Of a DNA stretch of 64,000 bases, positions 55,890 through 64,000 are shown one piece after another. A program made the position numbers and the translations under genes. The stretch is from DASQZK01 sp963764345 (lineage in GTDB: Bacteria > Bacteroidota > Bacteroidia > Bacteroidales > GCA-2748055). Positions within the stretch are counted from its first letter, which is position 1; every line of letters starts with the position of its first letter. Under the pieces are notes generated by a model. The model had not been told where the DNA came from, made no database searches, and saw only the letters and a list, made by a program, of their open reading frames with translations. The DNA is taken from NCBI GenBank assembly GCA_963764345.1, contig CAVXSF010000035.1, positions 62,001 to 126,000 on the forward strand. The letters run 5' to 3'.

Positions 55890-57419
55890 TTATTCCCATT
55901 CGATTGTGGCCGGCGGCTTGGAACTGATATCGTATACGACCCTGTTTATACCTTTTACTTTATTGATGATCTCACTTGAAACCCGGCCGAGGAATTCATA
56001 CGGCAGGTGGGACCAGTCTGCTGTCATCCCGTCGGTAGAGCCAACAGCCCGAATTGCGACGACGTTCTCGTACGTTCTCTCATCACCCATCACACCCACC
56101 GACTGAACGGGCAGAAGGATCACCCCGGCCTGCCACACCCTGTGGTAAAGACCGTAATTTCTTAGTGCCGAAATAAAAATATCATCAGCTTCCTGCAGGA
56201 TACGCACCTTTTCAGGGGTTACCTCACCCAGAATCCGGATAGCAAGTCCCGGTCCGGGAAAAGGATGACGGCCTATCAGGGCTTCGGGAAGCCCCAGTGC
56301 TTTACCCACCCTTCTGACTTCATCCTTGAAAAGAAGCTTTAGTGGTTCGACGATCCTGAGCTTCATCTTCTCCGGCAGTCCTCCCACATTGTGATGGGAT
56401 TTAATGGTTGCCGAAGGGCCGTTAACGGAAACTGATTCGATGACGTCGGGATAAATGGTACCCTGTCCGAGCCATTTGACATTTTGTATTTTATGAGCTT
56501 CTTCATCAAAAACCTCAATAAAATTTTTGCCAATGCTTTTACGTTTCTGTTCGGGTTCGGTTAAACCGGCAAGACCGTCCAGGAATTTCTTTCTGGCGTT
56601 GACACCTTTTACATTCAGTCCAAGGTGCTGATATGAATCCAGCACACTTTCAAATTCATTTTTTCTCAGCAGCCCGTTATCGACAAAAATACAATTCAGG
56701 TTCTCACCGATCGCCCGGTTGAGCAGAACGGCAGCCACCGATGAATCCACGCCGCCGGAAAGGCCGAAGACCACTTTGTCGTCGTGCAGGGTATTCTGCA
56801 GTTCCGCCACGGTCGATTCAATAAAGGAAAGCGGGGTCCAGTCCTGTTGGCATCCGCAGATACCCGACACAAAATTTTTAAGAATAACAGAGCCCTCGGT
56901 GGTATGGTATACTTCGGGATGGAACTGAAGTCCGAATGTTTTTTCACTCTCAGCCGCAAAGGCGCCAATCCGGATGTCGGCAGTACTGGCAATGACATGG
57001 AAATGTTCCGGCAATTCCATAATAGTGTCACCATGAGACATCCAGACTTGTGTATTGGGTGAAATGCCTTTGAGGAGGGGGTTTTCAGCATCAATAAAGC
57101 CCAGCCTGGCGCGGCCGTATTCACGTGTATTTGACGGGGCTACGTCGCCGCCATAATGCAGAGCCAGAAACTGGGCGCCATAACAGATCCCCAGTAAAGG
57201 AATCCTGCCCCGGAGGTGATCGATGGATGGTACCGGCGCATTGGCATCACGAACTGAAGACGGACTACCAGACAACACTATGCCTTTAACCGTTTCATCA
57301 GGCTGCGGGAATGCATTGAATGGAAAAATTTCGCAGTACACATTGAGTTCCCTGATACGGCGGGCTATCAATTGTGTGTACTGTGAACCGAAATCCAGAA
57401 TCAGTATTTTCTCGTTCAC
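55890..57419 (-). CDS. guaA: GMP synthase (glutamine-hydrolysing)
   Basis: GuaA converts XMP to GMP. The 509-residue protein is complete. The class I glutamine amidotransferase has its Cys nucleophile in LGICYGAQFLALHYGG (about residue 80) and GLQFHPEVYH. The ATP pyrophosphatase domain has VFGLSGGVDSSVAAVLL (about 225), and the dimerisation domain ends in VYDISSKPPATIEWE. It follows rnz by 68 bases. Confidence 0.98.
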   Translation of the reverse strand: MNEKILILDFGSQYTQLIARRIRELNVYCEIFPFNAFPQPDETVKGIVLSGSPSSVRDANAPVPSIDHLRGRIPLLGICYGAQFLALHYGGDVAPSNTREYGRARLGFIDAENPLLKGISPNTQVWMSHGDTIMELPEHFHVIASTADIRIGAFAAESEKTFGLQFHPEVYHTTEGSVILKNFVSGICGCQQDWTPLSFIESTVAELQNTLHDDKVVFGLSGGVDSSVAAVLLNRAIGENLNCIFVDNGLLRKNEFESVLDSYQHLGLNVKGVNARKKFLDGLAGLTEPEQKRKSIGKNFIEVFDEEAHKIQNVKWLGQGTIYPDVIESVSVNGPSATIKSHHNVGGLPEKMKLRIVEPLKLLFKDEVRRVGKALGLPEALIGRHPFPGPGLAIRILGEVTPEKVRILQEADDIFISALRNYGLYHRVWQAGVILLPVQSVGVMGDERTYENVVAIRAVGSTDGMTADWSHLPYEFLGRVSSEIINKVKGINRVVYDISSKPPATIEWE

Positions 57420-57487
57420 CTTGTTGATTTATCTTTTTTGAGCCTGTAAAATTAACAATCTATTCCGAAATGCCAGTATAAAATTCT

Positions 57488-58424
57488 TTATTGCAAGCTT
57501 ACCCTTTGCCGTTCAACCTCAAAAACATCACCGTCATTCACCAGGAATGCATCGGGGAAAACAGCCCTGGCCTCATCGAGCAGGTGATCCAGGTTTTTAT
57601 AGCGTGACGAGAAATGACCGAGCAACAGTTTACTCACACCGGCGGCTCTGGCGATGGTGGCAGCCTGTTCCGCCGTTGAATGAAGGGTTTGCTTGGCCAG
57701 TACTTGTTCACTGTTCATGAAGGTCGCTTCATGATAAAGGAGGTCGGTTTCCCTAATGACCTCAATGATATCAGGATCATAGACCGTATCGGAACAATAG
57801 GCATACGACCGGGTTTTCCAGGGAGGAAGCGTCAGTTCCTTATTTGGGACCACTGTTCCGTCGGAGAGCACAAGGTCTTCTCCTTTCTTGATTGCGACCA
57901 CCTGGGCTATCAGGGGTTTATAAATATCGAGTGCCTCTTTCCTGAGATTCAGATCTACCGGTTTTTCCCTGAACAAGAAACCGGTGGTAGGCACGCGGTG
58001 CTTCAGGGGAAAAGCTGTGACCGTCACCCTCTCATCATCGAAGATCACGGTGGGCGCCTTATGGCCGACAGAGTGCATGATAATGTTAAAATCTCCTGCC
58101 TGGGCAAAATTTTTCTTGTAGAAAAGGATCAGTTCATTCAAGGCACCGGGGCCATGGATATGAAGATCGGTTTTTCGTCCCAGCAGCTGAAAACTGGAAA
58201 GCAGGCCAAAGAGGCCAAAGATATGATCACCGTGCGTTATGAGATATAAAGATATGATTGATTCTGCCGAGATGGGCTCTGAATTTTCGGAGCTGTATCT
58301 GCGTACCTTCCCCGCAGTCGATCAAAAAAAACCGCTCATTCACATTGAGCAAATGAGCGGTCGGAAAACGTTTTGAAGTGGGCAATGCTGAACTACTGCC
58401 CAATATGGTTAAAGAAAATGTCAC
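57488..58424 (-). CDS. rnz: Ribonuclease Z, broken by one frameshift
   Basis: RNase Z cuts the 3' trailer from tRNA precursors. One extra base near 58235 breaks the frame after IFISHN. Skipping it restores SHNHGDHIFGLFGLL, where HxHGDH is the zinc-binding motif, and joins the two parts into about 311 residues. The N-terminal LTILGSSSALPTSKRFPTAH, then FLIDCGEGTQIQLRKF, plus the later FLFREK, LYHEATFM and LLGHFSSRYKN are family signatures. It sits between a STAS gene (22 bases upstream) and guaA. Confidence 0.93.
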
Positions 58425-58445
58425 AATATTCAGCCCTGTTATTTT

Positions 58446-58790
58446 TCAGCACTTCTGATCAAATCCATAGCCTTCCTCAACGGAGTTGGCAATATTCAGA
58501 ACGGTATCGAGCTGCGAAATAGTGATCAGCCTTTCAACTGCATCGTTCAGTCCCGTCAGAACAAAAATACCACTGGCATTTTTGCAAAGTCGGTTTGCAA
58601 CCAGGATGGCACTCAGACCGGAAGAATCACAATAGCGGCAGTTACTCAGATCGAGAATGATGTTCTTTTCGCCATTGCCGGATATCAGCACCAGTTCTGA
58701 TTTCAGGGTTGGGGCTACATGTGTATCCAGTTTTTCTTCCAATACTTTGATCAAAGTATGGGTTTCGAATTTGTCAGTTTTAAATTCCAT
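58446..58790 (-). CDS. STAS-domain protein (anti-sigma factor antagonist type)
   Basis: A 114-residue single STAS domain with ILDLSNCRYCDSSGLSAILV, a DSSG motif like that of the STAS protein at 41232. The Ser is the usual phosphosite. It lies between rpsA and rnz. A TAGCTTTG -7 match (58810-58817) sits 20 bases upstream of its start, so it may have its own promoter just after the real rpsA stop. Its kinase partner is not adjacent. Confidence 0.88.
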   Translation of the reverse strand: MEFKTDKFETHTLIKVLEEKLDTHVAPTLKSELVLISGNGEKNIILDLSNCRYCDSSGLSAILVANRLCKNASGIFVLTGLNDAVERLITISQLDTVLNIANSVEEGYGFDQKC

Positions 58791-58819
58791 TGCTGAAAAA
58801 TTTAAATTACAAAGCTAAT

Positions 58820-61128
58820 TTAGTTATTTTCTTTGTCTTTTTCAGCATTTTTCTTCTCATTCTCTTCCATTTCTGATTTAAGTGCCGCAAGATCAGAGAT
58901 ATCACCAAAAGTTGTTTTTTCAAGGTTCTGTCTGATTTTCTTCTGAGTCTTCTTTGGTAGTTGATTCTACAGCTTTTTTCTCAGAATCATTTTTAGACTT
59001 TCTGTTCATCTTCAAAGACCCTGCTATGTGATACGATGATCTTTTTGGCCGACTTTGAGAACTCGATCACTTTAAATTCAAGTTTTTCATCGGCTTTTGC
59101 CTGTGTTCCGTCTTCCTTAACCAGATGTTTCGGTGTTGCAAAACCTTCCACACCATAAGGAAGAGCAACGACAGCACCTTTATCAGTCATTTCAATGATG
59201 GTTCCTTCATGAACGGAACCAACTTCAAAAATGGATTCGAATACATCCCATGGATTTTCTTCGAGCTGTTTATGACCAAGACTGAGACGTCTGTTTTCCT
59301 TATCAATTTCAAGAACGACAACTTCAATATCATCACCAATGACTGTAAATTCAGCGGGATGTTTGATCTTTTTGGTCCAGGACAGATCGGAAATATGGAT
59401 CAGACCGTCAACACCTTCTTCAATTTCAACAAAGACACCAAAGTTGGTGAAATTGCGGACTTTCGCGGTATGCTTGGTTCCGACAGCATATTTCTCATCG
59501 ATATTTTCCCATGGATCGGTTTTCAGTTGTTTCATACCGAGTGACATTTTTCTTTCTTCGCGGTCGAGGGTAAGAATAACGGCTTCCACTTCGTCACCGA
59601 CTTTCAGGAATTCCTGAGCACTGCGAAGATGCTGTGACCATGACATTTCGGAAACATGGATCAGACCTTCAACACCGGGAGCGATTTCAACAAATGCACC
59701 ATAATCGGCCATAACCACAACTTTTCCTTTGACCTTATCACCCACTTTAAGATTTTCATCGAGTGAATCCCATGGGTGAGGGGTAAGTTGTTTCAGTCCG
59801 AGAGCAATCCGTTTTTTGTCATCATCAAAATCAAGAATAACCACATTCAGTTTCTGATCGAGCTGAACGATCTCTTCCGGATGGTTAACGCGTCCCCAGG
59901 AAAGGTCGGTAATGTGGATAAGACCATCAACACCGCCAAGGTCGATAAATACACCATAAGAGGTAATATTTTTAACGGTTCCTTCAAGAACCTGTCCTTT
60001 TTCAAGTTTGGCAATGATCTCTTTTTTCTGTTGTTCAAGTTCTGCTTCGATAAGTGCTTTGTGAGAAACAACAACGTTTTTGAATTCATGGTTGATTTTA
60101 ACCACTTTGAATTCCATGTTCTTTCCGACAAATACATCGTAATCGCGGATAGGTTTGACATCGATCTGTGAACCGGGGAGGAAGGCTTCAATACCGAATA
60201 CATCGACGATCATACCACCTTTGGTCCTGCATTTGATGTAACCTTTGATTATTTCGTCTTGTTCGAGAGCCTGGTTAACCCGATCCCATGAATTCATTGC
60301 ACGGGCTTTTTTGTGAGAAAGGACAAGCTGACCTTTTTTATCTTCCTTGCTTTCAACATATACTTCAACCTTATCGCCCGGTTTCAGATCCGGATTATAA
60401 CGGAATTCGTTCAGACTGACAACACCTTCGGATTTATAACCGATATTGATGACCACCTCCCTTTTGTTCATGGAGATCACTGTACCGTCGGTTACTTCAT
60501 TTTCAGCTATGGTTGATAATGTTTCGTTATACTTTTCTTCAAATTTTGACTGTTCACTTTTCGACAATTCAATTGTACCTTCTTCAAAGGCTTCCCAGTC
60601 AAAATCATTCACTCCGGCTTCAGTGGCTTCAACGGTGCTTTTAACCGGTTCCGGCTGTTCATCGGCCACTTCGTGTACTTCAGCCTCACCGTTCGACTCA
60701 ATTTCACCTTCAGATAGCGGCGTCTGTTCACTTTCGACAACGGCTTCTACCACATTTTCTTCTTCAGCAACAATCTCATCAGCAACGGGTTCTTCAGCAA
60801 TAGTTTCTTCAGCAACAGGTTCTTCAGCAACGGGTTCTTCAGCAACGGGTTCTTCAGCAACGGGTTCTTCAGCAATGGGTTCTTCAGCAATGGGTTCTTC
60901 AGCAACGGTTTCTTCTGCAACATTACCGTCATCTGATTTGTCTGAAGTTTCTTCCGCTTTTACTTCCATGCCGGAATCGGCAGTTTCTTCTTCCTGAATC
61001 TCTTTTTCGGAGATGTCCTGTGCAGATGTTTCTTCAACTTGATTTTCAGCAGTTTCCTGCTCATGGTCTTCACCATTCTCAACGCTCTCAGCGTTTTTTT
61101 TGATGATGTTTTTTTCTTCTTCTGTCAT
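58820..61128 (-). CDS. rpsA: 30S ribosomal protein S1 with acidic N-terminal extension; two frameshifts near the end
   Basis: S1 brings mRNA to the ribosome. The start is the ATG at 61128. About 173 acidic residues precede the S1 body, including EEPVAEEPVAEEPVAEEP-type repeats (about residues 70-122). Six S1 domains follow from about residue 211, such as VLEGTVKNITSYGVFIDLGG and GVEGLIHVSEMSW. As read, the frame stops at 58993. One extra base near 58998 and one near 58928 hide the true end: KSKNDSEKKAVESTTKEDSE, then NLEKTTFGDISDLAALKSEM, and a stop at 58820. That tail is typical of Bacteroidetes S1. A near-consensus promoter lies upstream. Confidence 0.92.
60762..60921 (-). repeat. In-frame 15-base tandem repeats inside rpsA
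   Basis: Repeats of a 15-base unit (plus strand TTCTTCAGCAACGGG with small changes) encode the EEPVA/EEPIA units of the S1 extension. The length is a multiple of three codons per unit, so copy number can vary without breaking the frame. Confidence 0.85.
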
Positions 61129-61182
61129 GAATAAATAGTTTAATTCTAATAAATTAGACAATATGTTGTTCAATTCGAGGTG

Positions 61183-61210
61183 CAAAAGTATAAAAAGATT
61201 TACAAACAAA
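61183..61210 (-). promoter_or_regulatory. Candidate promoter of rpsA
   Basis: On the minus strand TTTG (61207-61210, with a second TTTG at 61203-61206), a 16-base spacer and TACTTTTG (61183-61190) precede rpsA by 54 bases. The spacer is slightly shorter than usual. Confidence 0.55.
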
Positions 61211-61408
61211 CTATGCTTTCGAATATAAATTAATTACTGGATATCATTACGAAATCAACTGCTCTACTGTAAATTAGGTAGTCATGTCAGATGGTTGAGC
61301 ACAAAAAGCTAACAAATTGATTCAAAAGCTTCAAACCGGTTCAATGCTTCGTATCTTTATGATAAATAGTTCATAAAACAGATTGAAAAATGGTGGTCAG
61401 ATAAATCA

Positions 61409-61429
61409 AAACCTCTATTTTTGAGGTTT
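61409..61429. promoter_or_regulatory. Hairpin enclosing a -7 element upstream of ugd
   Basis: AAACCTC and GAGGTTT (61409-61415 and 61423-61429) flank TATTTTTG (61416-61423), which matches TAnnTTTG on the plus strand. No -33 match is clear. It may be the ugd promoter with an overlapping operator. Confidence 0.35.
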
Positions 61430-61531
61430 AAAATGAATACCCGATCTTTAAAGTCTTGGGCGGATAGCATTTGGCACCGCCAGGCTGAATGAATCATTAT
61501 GATTTGGATAAACTTAAAATATTAATCATCC

Positions 61532-62866
61532 GTGAAAATCACCATTATAGGAACAGGATATGTCGGACTGGTTTCAGGCACCTGTTTTGCAGAAACGGGC
61601 ATCACAGTGAACTGCGTGGATATAGACGAGGACAAAATTGAGCGTCTGAACCGTGGCATTGTCCCGATTTATGAACCGGGACTGGAAGATATGCTCACCA
61701 CGAATGTCGAAAAGAAGCGACTGTTTTTCAGTACAGACCTTGAGGAGAGCCTGTCAGACTGTGATGCAGCCTTTATCGCTGTCGGAACTCCTCCTGGAGA
61801 GGACGGCAGTGCAGATCTCACGCATGTTCTGAAGGTAGCCGGAGATATCGGCCGGTACATGAAGAGTTACCTGGTTATCGTGAACAAAAGCACTGTTCCT
61901 ATAGGGACTGCCGTCAGGGTAAAGGAAGCGGTCAGAAAAAGTCTTGAGGCCCGTCATTCCGCGCTTGAATTCGATGTAGCATCGAATCCGGAGTTCCTAA
62001 AGGAAGGTGCCGCCATCAGTGATTTCCTTAAGCCCGACCGCATCGTGGTGGGTGTCGACTCCGAAAGGGCCGAGAAAATTATGCAGAGGCTTTACAAGCC
62101 TTTTCTACTGAACGGACATCCCCTGTTGGTGATGGACATTCCTTCAGCGGAGATGACCAAATATGCCGCAAATGCCATGCTGGCCACCAAGATCAGTTTT
62201 ATGAATGACATTGCGAACCTTTGCGAGATTGTCGGTGCCGATGTCAATAATGTCAGAAATGGGATTGGAAGTGACAGCCGCATCGGCACGAAGTTCATTT
62301 ATGCCGGTGCAGGGTATGGAGGTTCCTGTTTCCCGAAGGATGTCAAAGCCCTCATAAAAACTTCCGACGAGAACCATTATTCTCTGGAGATCCTCAAAGC
62401 CGTTGAGCGGGTTAACAACCGGCAAAAACTTGTCTTACCAGAGAAGATCAGGTCGCATTTCAACGATGATCTGAAAGGGAAAAAGGTGGCCATCTGGGGT
62501 CTTTCATTCAAACCGAAGACGGATGATATGCGTGAAGCTCCGGCCCTGGTCATCATTGAAGAACTGTTGAATGCAGGCGCCATGGTTGTTGCTTATGATC
62601 CTGTAGCAGTAGAGGAGGCCAGGCGAAGGCTGGGCGACCGTATTGAATATGCAAAGGATATGTATGAAGCCCTGATCGACGCCAGTGCATTGGTCATTGT
62701 TACCGAATGGCCTGAATTCAGAATGCCAAATTACAAGGTCATGGAAAAATTAATGCTGGAAAAGCTTATCTTCGATGGCCGGAATATTTATGAACCTTCC
62801 GAGATGACAGAAAACGGCTACACCTATTACAGTATCGGAAGAAAACCTCTTAAGTCTAAATCATGA
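61532..62866 (+). CDS. ugd: UDP-glucose 6-dehydrogenase
   Basis: Ugd oxidises UDP-glucose to UDP-glucuronate with two NAD. The 444-residue protein from GTG at 61532 has IIGTGYVGLVSGTCFAETG (Rossmann), NPEFLKEGAAISDFLKPDRI and the catalytic Cys in AGAGYGGSCFPKDVKAL (about residue 266). The C-terminal WGLSFKPKTDDMREAP is also canonical. Its stop overlaps the next start by 4 bases (ATGA), so product and next enzyme are coupled. Confidence 0.97.
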   Translation: MKITIIGTGYVGLVSGTCFAETGITVNCVDIDEDKIERLNRGIVPIYEPGLEDMLTTNVEKKRLFFSTDLEESLSDCDAAFIAVGTPPGEDGSADLTHVLKVAGDIGRYMKSYLVIVNKSTVPIGTAVRVKEAVRKSLEARHSALEFDVASNPEFLKEGAAISDFLKPDRIVVGVDSERAEKIMQRLYKPFLLNGHPLLVMDIPSAEMTKYAANAMLATKISFMNDIANLCEIVGADVNNVRNGIGSDSRIGTKFIYAGAGYGGSCFPKDVKALIKTSDENHYSLEILKAVERVNNRQKLVLPEKIRSHFNDDLKGKKVAIWGLSFKPKTDDMREAPALVIIEELLNAGAMVVAYDPVAVEEARRRLGDRIEYAKDMYEALIDASALVIVTEWPEFRMPNYKVMEKLMLEKLIFDGRNIYEPSEMTENGYTYYSIGRKPLKSKS

Positions 62867-63810
62867 AACGAATCCTTATCACCGGTGGCGCCGGGTTTAT
62901 CGGGAGCCACTTATGTGAGAGACTGCTGGATGAGGGCAATGAAGTATTATGCCTGGATAATTATTTCACCGGTTCCAAACGAAACATTGTCCACCTCCTT
63001 CCCCACCCTTATTTTGAGCTGGTAAGGCATGATGTCACAGTGCCTTATTATGCCGAGGTGGATGAGATATACAACCTTGCCTGCCCTGCCTCGCCCATTC
63101 ATTACCAGTATAACCCAATCAAGACGATCAAGACTTCGGTAATGGGCGCGATTAACATGCTGGGCTTAGCCAAAAGAGTGAAAGCGAAAGTATTGCAGGC
63201 TTCCACCAGTGAGATTTACGGGGATCCCAAGGTCCATCCCCAGACGGAGGACTACTGGGGGAATGTGAACCCGATCGGGATCAGGTCGTGTTATGATGAA
63301 GGGAAGCGTTGTGCTGAAACCCTGTTCCACGACTATCATGCGCAGAATAAGGTAAGGATCAAGATCGTCAGGATCTTCAACACTTACGGACCACGCATGC
63401 ACCCCAACGATGGCAGGGTCGTTTCAAATTTTATCGTACAGGCCCTGAAAAACGAACCTATTACGATTTACGGTGACGGGAACCAGACACGCAGCTTCCA
63501 GTTTGTGGATGATCTCCTGGAAGGCCTGGTCAGGATGATGGCCACAGGCGATGATGTCACCGGTCCGGTCAACATTGGAAACCCCGGTGAATTTACCATA
63601 AAGCAGCTTGCCGAGATCATCATTGAAATGACCGATTCCAAATCGAAAATCAGTTACAAACCACTGCCGGCCGACGATCCTGCACAAAGGCAACCCGATA
63701 TTGGGAAGGCCAGAAAACTTCTCAGTAAATGGGAACCCCGGGTACATCTGGAAGAAGGGCTGGCGAAAACCATCACCTATTTTCAGGAGCTGATGAAGGT
63801 TGATGCATAG
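62863..63810 (+). CDS. UDP-glucuronate decarboxylase (UXS-type SDR)
   Basis: A 315-residue extended SDR that should convert UDP-glucuronate, the Ugd product, to UDP-xylose. It opens ILITGGAGFIGSHLCERLLD (NAD site). Family-specific blocks are YNLACPASPIHYQYNPIKT, STSEIYGDPKVHPQ and the catalytic RSCYDEGKRCAETL (YxxxK). The substrate-site segment NTYGPRMHPNDGRVVSNFI follows. Together with ugd and rmlA it indicates nucleotide-sugar supply for exopolysaccharide or O-antigen. Confidence 0.95.
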   Translation: MKRILITGGAGFIGSHLCERLLDEGNEVLCLDNYFTGSKRNIVHLLPHPYFELVRHDVTVPYYAEVDEIYNLACPASPIHYQYNPIKTIKTSVMGAINMLGLAKRVKAKVLQASTSEIYGDPKVHPQTEDYWGNVNPIGIRSCYDEGKRCAETLFHDYHAQNKVRIKIVRIFNTYGPRMHPNDGRVVSNFIVQALKNEPITIYGDGNQTRSFQFVDDLLEGLVRMMATGDDVTGPVNIGNPGEFTIKQLAEIIIEMTDSKSKISYKPLPADDPAQRQPDIGKARKLLSKWEPRVHLEEGLAKTITYFQELMKVDA

Positions 63811-63839
63811 AATAATTCATTTAAAAACAGGTAATAAAG

Positions 63840-64000
63840 ATGAGAGGAATTATACTTGCCGGAGGATCCGGATCACGACTTTATCCCCTGACCCGGACAA
63901 TCTCAAAACAACTCATTCCGGTCTACGACAAACCCATGATCTATTACCCCCTGTCGGTCCTGATGCTGGCGGGTATCCGCGATATTCTCATTATTTCAAC
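63840..64000 (+). CDS. rmlA: Glucose-1-phosphate thymidylyltransferase RmlA, cut by window end
   Basis: Only the first 53 codons are present. They read MRGIILAGGSGSRLYPLT, then KQLIPVYDKPMIYYPLSVLM, the nucleotide-binding and substrate motifs of RmlA, which makes dTDP-glucose, first step to dTDP-rhamnose. The start is the ATG at 63840, 29 bases after the UXS gene. A rhamnose pathway probably continues beyond the window. Confidence 0.94.
   Translation, partial: MRGIILAGGSGSRLYPLTRTISKQLIPVYDKPMIYYPLSVLMLAGIRDILIIS

Larger units (their letters stand above)
61129..61531. other. Divergent intergenic region between rpsA and ugd
   Basis: About 400 AT-rich bases with no supported gene. It contains the rpsA promoter (61183-61210) and a hairpin with an embedded -7 element ahead of ugd (61409-61429). 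No tRNA or other RNA gene is seen. Confidence 0.6.

Noticed and set aside
6328..58998. Programmed ribosomal frameshifting as the reason for the broken genes
   Set aside because: The sites share no slippery motif, no stop codon sits at the shift point, and the affected genes are ordinary housekeeping genes. Sequencing error is simpler.
60446..60997. Plus-strand open frame of 183 residues rich in Ser/Ala/Thr repeats
   Set aside because: It is the antisense of the tandem repeats and acidic extension of rpsA; the SSATGSSATG-like pattern is the mirror of EEPVA units.
1..64000. tRNA, rRNA and riboswitch search by eye in all intergenic gaps
   Set aside because: No T-loop-like GGTTCGAATCC, cloverleaf or known riboswitch core was seen, including upstream of gcvT, pnuC and folP. 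Weak cases could be missed without a covariance search.

Overview
The window looks like a chromosomal segment of a Bacteroidetes bacterium, probably in or near the Bacteroidales/Marinilabiliales. The evidence is a type IX secretion (T9SS) type-B C-terminal domain, a PorE-like TPR/PD40/OmpA protein, promoters of the Bacteroidetes TTTG...TAnnTTTG type, the folP-cdaA pair, an ATP-type PEP carboxykinase next to pyruvate phosphate dikinase, and many starts without a Shine-Dalgarno sequence. No rRNA, tRNA, CRISPR array, prophage or IS element was found. Most genes are housekeeping, with a few signalling and envelope modules.

Layout. 1-1.1 kb: an ECF sigma factor, a long hairpin and a small protein. 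1.1-12.3 kb: mostly minus strand, with rsmE, tmk, a DoxX/thioredoxin-like fusion, an OppB-like permease, tpiA, prmA and a very large exported protein; a YfcE-like phosphoesterase is on the plus strand. 12.4-14.8 kb: folP-cdaA facing plsY. 15.1-20.7 kb: pckA, ppdK and xerD. 20.7-21.6 kb: a gene-free repeat region. 21.6-27.3 kb: a HupE-like protein, then a DUF6702 / T9SS cargo / TPR / HEAT-like series. 27.4-37.3 kb: a DHOD-like enzyme, YggS, mdh, a serine/one-carbon block (DUF1015, serA, serC, comB, gcvT) and an M14 peptidase. 37.5-40.7 kb: a PorE-like protein and a TPR partner. 40.9-51.3 kb: HPt-STAS, clpB, an aspartyl protease, a lipoprotein, a PepSY protein, a TerB-ABCG fusion and siaB-siaC. 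51.6-58.8 kb: an RNA methyltransferase, a NadR-like kinase, pnuC, an S41 protease, guaA, rnz and STAS. 58.8-64 kb: rpsA, then ugd-uxs-rmlA (cut by the window end).

The most important observation for any reader is that at least seven, probably eight, genes are broken by single-base changes: the large exported protein, ppdK (three sites), a TPR protein, serA (two), clpB, rnz, rpsA (two) and probably the HEAT-like gene. In nearly all cases one extra base is present, and removing it restores a canonical family sequence. This points to insertion-type sequencing or assembly errors rather than gene decay, so these genes are annotated over their full repaired span.

Functionally the window joins central carbon metabolism (tpiA, mdh, pckA, ppdK), serine/glycine metabolism, NAD salvage, translation and proteostasis (rpsA, rsmE, prmA, clpB) with partner-switching signalling parts (two STAS proteins, an HPt protein and a SiaB/SiaC pair). 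The cognate phosphatases and sensor kinases lie outside the window. The least explained parts are the TerB-ABCG fusion, the siaBC operon with its promoter and palindrome, the S1 protein with an acidic repeat extension, and the exported protein of about 1,490 residues.
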